This document shows positions 15,532-18,932 of a stretch of DNA of 18,932 bases, one piece after another. The translations under genes were made by a program, and so were the position numbers. The stretch covers positions 1 through 18,932 of the forward strand of contig CAOLUI010000021.1 of the NCBI GenBank assembly GCA_948479395.1. Direction: 5' to 3'. Under the pieces are notes generated by a model that was given only the letters and a program-made list of their open reading frames with translations, had not been told where the DNA came from and did not search any database. The stretch is from an uncultured Bacilli bacterium. GTDB taxonomy: Bacteria > Bacillota_I > Bacilli_A > RF39 > UBA660. Every line of letters begins with the position of its first letter. Positions within the stretch are counted from its first letter, which is position 1.

Positions 15532-17278
15532 AAATATTATCCTCTTTCTTTGCTAAAACCACCTCATAATACCTACATTTATTTAATTCTTTCATTTTCT
15601 TTACAATCTGAATATTATTTGTCTCTAAAAGTTCTTTTTCATATTTTTTAACTATTCTTGAATTAGCATTATCTTGTAATAAAACACTGTCTTTTAAGAA
15701 GAAATAAGACTCTTTATTTTTAATAACTAACTCTTCATAATTCATAATGTCTAATGATTTTACAATTTGAATAGGAGAATAATATAGACAAATATCACTA
15801 TTCCCATAAAATATATAAGACTCTTCTTGATTTAAATAGCTAAAATTCTTTAAATTTAGAAAAATTATACCATCTTCTTTATTTTTATAATAGCCCACAA
15901 AACCATCTTTACATCTTATCCTAATTCCTTTTAAAACATGAAGTGTTTCTCTCAAAGATTCCATAAAAACCTCAAAAGAAGTCATCTTTAACCCACTCAT
16001 ATATTTTACGCGATATTTAGCATTTAAATAATTATCTAAAAAATTAAAAGCTTCTTCAAATATTTCGATCTTTTTCTCTAGCGTTAGCTTCTTAATAATA
16101 TCTTTAATACTTAAACTTTCAAAATTTTCAATATTCATCAAATAATTTAAACAATCACTTAAAAATGAAGCTGCTACATGACAAGCATCCTTTTCTAATT
16201 TAGATAATTTCTCATATTCTTTTTGTAAATCTAAACTAAATTTTTGTTTATCAAAATTACTATAATCTTCTTTTTGTTCTACCCGGCTTGGAAGGGATAA
16301 CTCCAAATTATCCAAAGTGACCAAATAATCTCCTAATTCTTTAAGCGCTATATTAAAACACTTCGCATATTTTTTTTGAACTTCTTCTCTTTTTTCTTCT
16401 AAATAACCTTTAATATTAACTTTCGTATTTTCTAAAATTTGATTAACATCCCTCAAATTTTCTCCAATATTATTTTTTTGATTCAAACGTTTCTTTTTTC
16501 CCTTAAAAGATTCATCTAAAATAATAATTCTATTTTTCAAATCGCTTATATCCTTTGGATATTGTTCTAATAAATAAAGATTTTGAAAATGCACTTCACT
16601 TAAATCCATTTCTTTTAGATACTCTACTAATTTTTCTATAAAACTCTTAAGCTCTGGAATTTCTTCTAAAATACTTAACTTATCATTTAAAACATCAACA
16701 AAATTTGTTACTACTTCTTCATCTTCTAATATTTCACAATCTTCTATAGCCATTTTATTATTTTGATTTAATTTGTTTTGATATTCATCTTTTAAATCTT
16801 TCAATTCCTTATATAAACCCAAAACTTTAAAATATATATTATTTTGCTCTTTAAATTTTTCCTTCAATAACATAATTAAAATTTTAGCCGTTCGTTTATA
16901 TTGCTTTTTTTCCACTAAAAATTCTTCATCACGAATTAAGTCTTTTTCTTGCTCAAAATTTTTCATTAAAGTAATATCTAAGAAAGTATTTTTAAATTTA
17001 TAAAAAACTTTTGGATCTAATTTTTCATAATCATCAAATTCAACTTCAATATTATATTTATTCTTATTATTTAAATACCACCAATACTTAAATACCTCTT
17101 CTTCTATTTCTTCCTCTTTAGAAAAGAAAAGAACTCGTTCTAAATTTCCATAATGATTATTAGGCCATGAAAAACAAACCCCTAATCTATTTTCATCACG
17201 ATAAAGATAAGGCGCTCTATTTAGAGAATAAAAACCATATTTTTTTAAAACTTTTAAAATTTGCTCTTCTTCTAACAT
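15524..17278 (-). CDS. Unknown 584-aa coiled-coil protein
   Basis: I do not recognise the family. The protein is soluble-looking (no signal peptide, no membrane segment) and very rich in Lys and Glu. Residues 1-100 form a globular N-terminal part with LNRAPYLYRDENRLGVCFSW and several Trp (EVFKYWWYLNN). From about 115 to 330 long heptad-like stretches predict coiled coil (for example KVLGLYKELKDLKDEYQNKL). A C-terminal globular part (about 430-584) contains strand-like segments: GIRIRCKDGFVGYYKNKEDG and YIFYGNSDICLYYS. It overlaps the DUF1700 membrane protein by 8 bases. The two may form a peripheral/membrane pair, but nothing shows the role. The ATG is supported by AAGGGG upstream and an extended -10. 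Confidence 0.75.
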   Translation of the reverse strand: MLEEEQILKVLKKYGFYSLNRAPYLYRDENRLGVCFSWPNNHYGNLERVLFFSKEEEIEEEVFKYWWYLNNKNKYNIEVEFDDYEKLDPKVFYKFKNTFLDITLMKNFEQEKDLIRDEEFLVEKKQYKRTAKILIMLLKEKFKEQNNIYFKVLGLYKELKDLKDEYQNKLNQNNKMAIEDCEILEDEEVVTNFVDVLNDKLSILEEIPELKSFIEKLVEYLKEMDLSEVHFQNLYLLEQYPKDISDLKNRIIILDESFKGKKKRLNQKNNIGENLRDVNQILENTKVNIKGYLEEKREEVQKKYAKCFNIALKELGDYLVTLDNLELSLPSRVEQKEDYSNFDKQKFSLDLQKEYEKLSKLEKDACHVAASFLSDCLNYLMNIENFESLSIKDIIKKLTLEKKIEIFEEAFNFLDNYLNAKYRVKYMSGLKMTSFEVFMESLRETLHVLKGIRIRCKDGFVGYYKNKEDGIIFLNLKNFSYLNQEESYIFYGNSDICLYYSPIQIVKSLDIMNYEELVIKNKESYFFLKDSVLLQDNANSRIVKKYEKELLETNNIQIVKKMKELNKCRYYEVVLAKKEDNIYE

Positions 17279-17304
17279 TTTTCTATCCCCTTTTATTATT
17301 TATT

Positions 17305-17313
17305 ATTATATCA
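17305..17313 (-). promoter_or_regulatory. extended -10 promoter of the 584-aa gene
   Basis: Minus-strand TGATATAAT, 26 bases before the ATG. It is divergent from the DUF308 promoter, with about 20 bases between the two. Confidence 0.55.
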
Positions 17314-17334
17314 TACCCATTATATTTTTTCTAC

Positions 17335-17363
17335 TTGATAATTAATAAAATAACTAGTATTAT
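17335..17363 (+). promoter_or_regulatory. Promoter of the DUF308 gene
   Basis: -35 TTGATA (17335-17340), 17-base spacer, -10 TATTAT (17358-17363). An AAAGGAAG ribosome binding site and the ATG follow at 17385. Confidence 0.65.
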
Positions 17364-17384
17364 AAAAATTGAAAGGAAGATCAA

Positions 17385-17921
17385 ATGAAGTCACAAAAAA
17401 CTAAATTAATTAAACCTCAAAAAAACAGGAAAAAAAATATCAATTTGGAATTAATAGGGGCCATTATTATGTTCATAACTGGTCTTATATTAATCACTAA
17501 CTCTAGTAAAGCAGTTATTATTATATGTTATTGTATAGGCATATTAATTTCTTTATTTGGTGGATTTAATCTTTTAAACTACTATCGTTTAAAAAAAGAA
17601 TTAAAAATTGAAAATACCACTAATTTAATTATAGGAGTAATTACCGTATTTATTGGAATCATAACTATTATCTTAGCTAGCGCTATTGAAACATTTTTAC
17701 GATTTATAATTGGTTTAATATTAATCCTAAATGGTTTAAGTAAAATAAAAATATCAATTGATAATCAAAATTATATAATTATGACTATTGGTATTGTTCT
17801 TGTAGGCATTGGATTATATACTGTTTTAGCTGAAAATATAGTATTTATAATTGTTGGATCTTTACTAATCCTTTCCAGTATTATTGACATCATAAAATAT
17901 TTTAAAAATCAAAAAAAATAA
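17385..17921 (+). CDS. DUF308 (HdeD-like) membrane protein
   Basis: A 178-residue protein with a Lys-rich N-terminus (about 20 residues, likely cytoplasmic) followed by six hydrophobic segments arranged as three hairpins. Each hairpin has the repeated pattern of a small-residue-rich helix with a Gly-Ile or Gly-Leu-Ile-Leu core: IGAIIMFITGLILI, IIGVITVFIGIITIILA and IGIVLVGIGLYTVLA. This is the layout of DUF308 proteins, which include HdeD, an E. coli acid-resistance membrane protein. A role in acid stress here is not shown. It is divergent from the 584-aa gene and convergent with the thioredoxin-like gene. Confidence 0.75.
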   Translation: MKSQKTKLIKPQKNRKKNINLELIGAIIMFITGLILITNSSKAVIIICYCIGILISLFGGFNLLNYYRLKKELKIENTTNLIIGVITVFIGIITIILASAIETFLRFIIGLILILNGLSKIKISIDNQNYIIMTIGIVLVGIGLYTVLAENIVFIIVGSLLILSSIIDIIKYFKNQKK

Positions 17922-17951
17922 AGTCATCTATTAAACTGAACTTTATTTTTT
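17913..17951. terminator. Bidirectional terminator between convergent genes
   Basis: A perfect 12-bp inverted repeat (17913-17924 and 17940-17951, AAAAAATAAAGT and its complement) with a 15-base loop. The stop codons of both convergent genes lie within the arms, and both flanks supply T-runs. Confidence 0.8.
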
Positions 17952-18521
17952 ATTTGTATTCTTTTTTGAAGTTGTTTTTGCTTCAGAATTTTTTTCTGTA
18001 TCCTGACTATCATCACGAGCCATAAAAATCAAGAAGCTTACCCCAGCAATTGTAGCAAAAATAACAATAATTGCAATCGCAGAATTACTATCTTTTTTCT
18101 TTTTAGGGACAGATTCTCCTCCTAAAATAGGGGCAACTACATCTTTATAACTACCATTTTCATTTTCATATCCAGCTTTTATAGCACTTTTTATATCTTC
18201 TTCATAATCTTCTGCAAAACCTTGGAATGTTTTTTCTCCTATTATTATATAAGGAACTCCATTAACTTCTTCATTAAAATAACTTGCTACTTCTTGCATT
18301 TTAGAAGCATTATCTTCATCATTCCATACTTCTCTTTCTACCAGATTAAAATAATTTTGATATTCATCATCCAAACTTTCAAAAAAAGTCAAAGCTTTAG
18401 CACAATATCCACAACCTTCACCTTTAAAAATATAAACATTTATTTTTTCTTCTGCTAACACCGTTAAAGGCATTAATAATAAAATTACTAAAGCAAACAA
18501 TAAACCTTTTAATTTTTTCAT
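17943..18521 (-). CDS. Secreted, membrane-anchored thioredoxin-like protein
   Basis: A 192-residue protein with three parts. Residues 1-23 are a signal peptide (MKKLKG, a hydrophobic core, then VLA before EEK). Residues 26-120 form a thioredoxin fold with active site Cys37-G-Y-Cys40 and the cis-Pro loop NGVPYIII (Pro90). Residues 148-167 are a transmembrane helix, followed by a hydrophilic C-terminal tail rich in Lys, Ser and Thr. If the signal peptide is cleaved, the thioredoxin domain faces outside and the tail sits in the cytoplasm. If it is not cleaved, both ends span the membrane. It is likely a thiol-disulfide or glutaredoxin-like protein of the cell surface. CGYC with a following Ala-Lys resembles glutaredoxin-type sites. 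GGAGGAG precedes the ATG. No electron-donor partner such as CcdA is in the window. Confidence 0.85.
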   Translation of the reverse strand: MKKLKGLLFALVILLLMPLTVLAEEKINVYIFKGEGCGYCAKALTFFESLDDEYQNYFNLVEREVWNDEDNASKMQEVASYFNEEVNGVPYIIIGEKTFQGFAEDYEEDIKSAIKAGYENENGSYKDVVAPILGGESVPKKKKDSNSAIAIIVIFATIAGVSFLIFMARDDSQDTEKNSEAKTTSKKNTNKK

Positions 18522-18543
18522 TTTTACTCCTCCAATAAAAATT

Positions 18544-18572
18544 ATTATACAACCTTTTTACAATTTTAGCAA
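18544..18572 (-). promoter_or_regulatory. Promoter of the thioredoxin-like gene
   Basis: Minus strand: -35 TTGCTA (18567-18572), 17-base spacer, -10 TATAAT (18544-18549), then 22 bases to the ATG. Confidence 0.65.
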
Positions 18573-18604
18573 ATCATACAAAAAGTGTTAATTTAAATCT
18601 GAAG

Positions 18605-18619
18605 TGCAACAAAGTTGCA
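18605..18619. repeat. Short perfect palindrome at the IS end
   Basis: TGCAAC, three A, GTTGCA: a 6-bp stem with a 3-base loop, immediately upstream of the transposase -35 box. It may be part of the terminal inverted repeat or a transposase binding site. Confidence 0.6.
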
Positions 18620-18648
18620 TTGAAAAAGACATATGAGTAATTTATAAT
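18620..18648 (+). promoter_or_regulatory. Transposase promoter
   Basis: -35 TTGAAA (18620-18625), 17-base spacer, -10 TATAAT (18643-18648). The start site would fall near 18655, inside the loop of the inverted repeat 18630-18686. Confidence 0.7.
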
Positions 18649-18686
18649 ATCTATTCACCATAAACAGAAAGGAAATTATTCATATG
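18630..18686 (+). repeat. Inverted repeat covering the transposase start codon
   Basis: CATATGAGTAAT (18630-18641) pairs with ATTATTCATATG (18675-18686). In RNA this is a 12-bp stem with one G-U and a 33-base loop. The second arm contains the AUG. A transcript from the element's own promoter lacks the first arm. Confidence 0.7.
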
Positions 18687-18932
18687 TCTAAGGTAAATAA
18701 TACAGTAAATTCAAATAAAATGCAATATCATCATTTAACAGAAGCTGATAGAATGGTTATTCAAACACTTATTAGCCAAAAAGATTTTAATGGGAAAAGA
18801 TTATTTAACAACTCTTATATTGCTAACTATCTAGGATTTCATCGTTCTACTATTTCTAGAGAACTAAGAAATCGGAAAAGTTACAGATTTATGGTTAGAT
18901 CTGGTAAAACATTTGAAAAGCCTTATAATGCT
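18684..18932 (+). CDS. IS30-family transposase, N-terminal part
   Basis: Eighty-three codons of a DDE transposase, open to the window edge. The start is the ATG at 18684, with AAAGGA (18668-18673) ten bases upstream. After a short polar leader, YHHLTEADRMVIQTLI matches the IS30 helix-turn-helix opening. IANYLGFHRSTISREL-RNR matches the second helix-turn-helix that binds the terminal repeats. The catalytic DDE domain would lie beyond the window, so integrity cannot be judged. Confidence 0.9.
   Translation, partial: MSKVNNTVNSNKMQYHHLTEADRMVIQTLISQKDFNGKRLFNNSYIANYLGFHRSTISRELRNRKSYRFMVRSGKTFEKPYNA

Larger units (their letters stand above)
18600..18932 (+). mobile_element. Left end of an IS30-family insertion sequence (partial)
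   Basis: The element runs off the right edge. Its exact left border cannot be fixed, since only one end is present. It probably lies within about 18585-18605, just before the palindrome TGCAAC-AAA-GTTGCA (18605-18619). It sits right behind the promoter of the thioredoxin-like gene and is divergent from it, leaving that promoter intact. Confidence 0.7.

Noticed and set aside
17167..17388. Plus-strand hydrophobic open frame of 73 codons
   Set aside because: It overlaps the start of the 584-aa gene and both divergent promoters, and it ends at the ATG of the DUF308 gene. No ribosome binding site is seen.
18222..18458. Plus-strand open frame of 78 codons
   Set aside because: It is the reverse of the thioredoxin-like gene, whose motifs, signal peptide and promoter are clear.
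1..18932. CRISPR array, tRNA or rRNA genes
   Set aside because: No regularly spaced repeats and no cloverleaf-like or rRNA sequence were recognised. Gaps between genes are short and explained by promoters and terminators.

Overview
The window is very AT-rich DNA with the standard bacterial code: Trp is TGG, and stops are TAA or TAG where I checked. Families, Shine-Dalgarno sites and sigma-A type promoters point to a low-GC Bacillota of the class Bacilli, perhaps an uncultured Erysipelotrichia/RF39-like gut lineage. That placement is inference, because no rRNA gene is present.

Layout. From 1 to about 17280 every gene is on the minus strand, so transcription runs from high to low coordinates. 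In that direction come: a coiled-coil protein of unknown function (17278) coupled to a HAAS/DUF1700 membrane protein; typA/bipA; a possible ADP-ribosyltransferase-like protein (13118) followed by a serine hydrolase gene broken at an A7 tract; lysS; a YfcC/C4-dicarboxylate-type carrier; an SDR oxidoreductase and an MFS-like permease; uvrA with a small FMN-binding (PNPOx-fold) protein; an unknown 308-aa protein; lgt with trxB; and the first codons of one more gene. The right end holds a plus-strand DUF308 membrane protein, a convergent membrane-anchored thioredoxin-like protein, and the left end of an IS30-family element that runs off the window.

How it works together. Most genes are housekeeping: lipoprotein maturation (lgt), thiol redox (trxB and the surface thioredoxin-like protein), excision repair (uvrA), translation (lysS, typA) and transport. 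Promoters are compact. The -10 box lies only 15-27 bases before the start codon, several have an extended TGn -10, and upstream terminators often overlap the next promoter.

The main unusual signals are: (1) a G10 tract on the coding strand inside a 19-bp spacer between a good -35 and a perfect -10 in front of the unknown 308-aa gene, the architecture of a phase-variable promoter; (2) the hydrolase gene, whose two frames join at the canonical -1 slippery heptamer A_AAA_AAC; (3) the 13118 protein with ART/KptA-like features; (4) an inverted repeat at the IS30 end that would hide the transposase start codon only in transcripts entering from outside.
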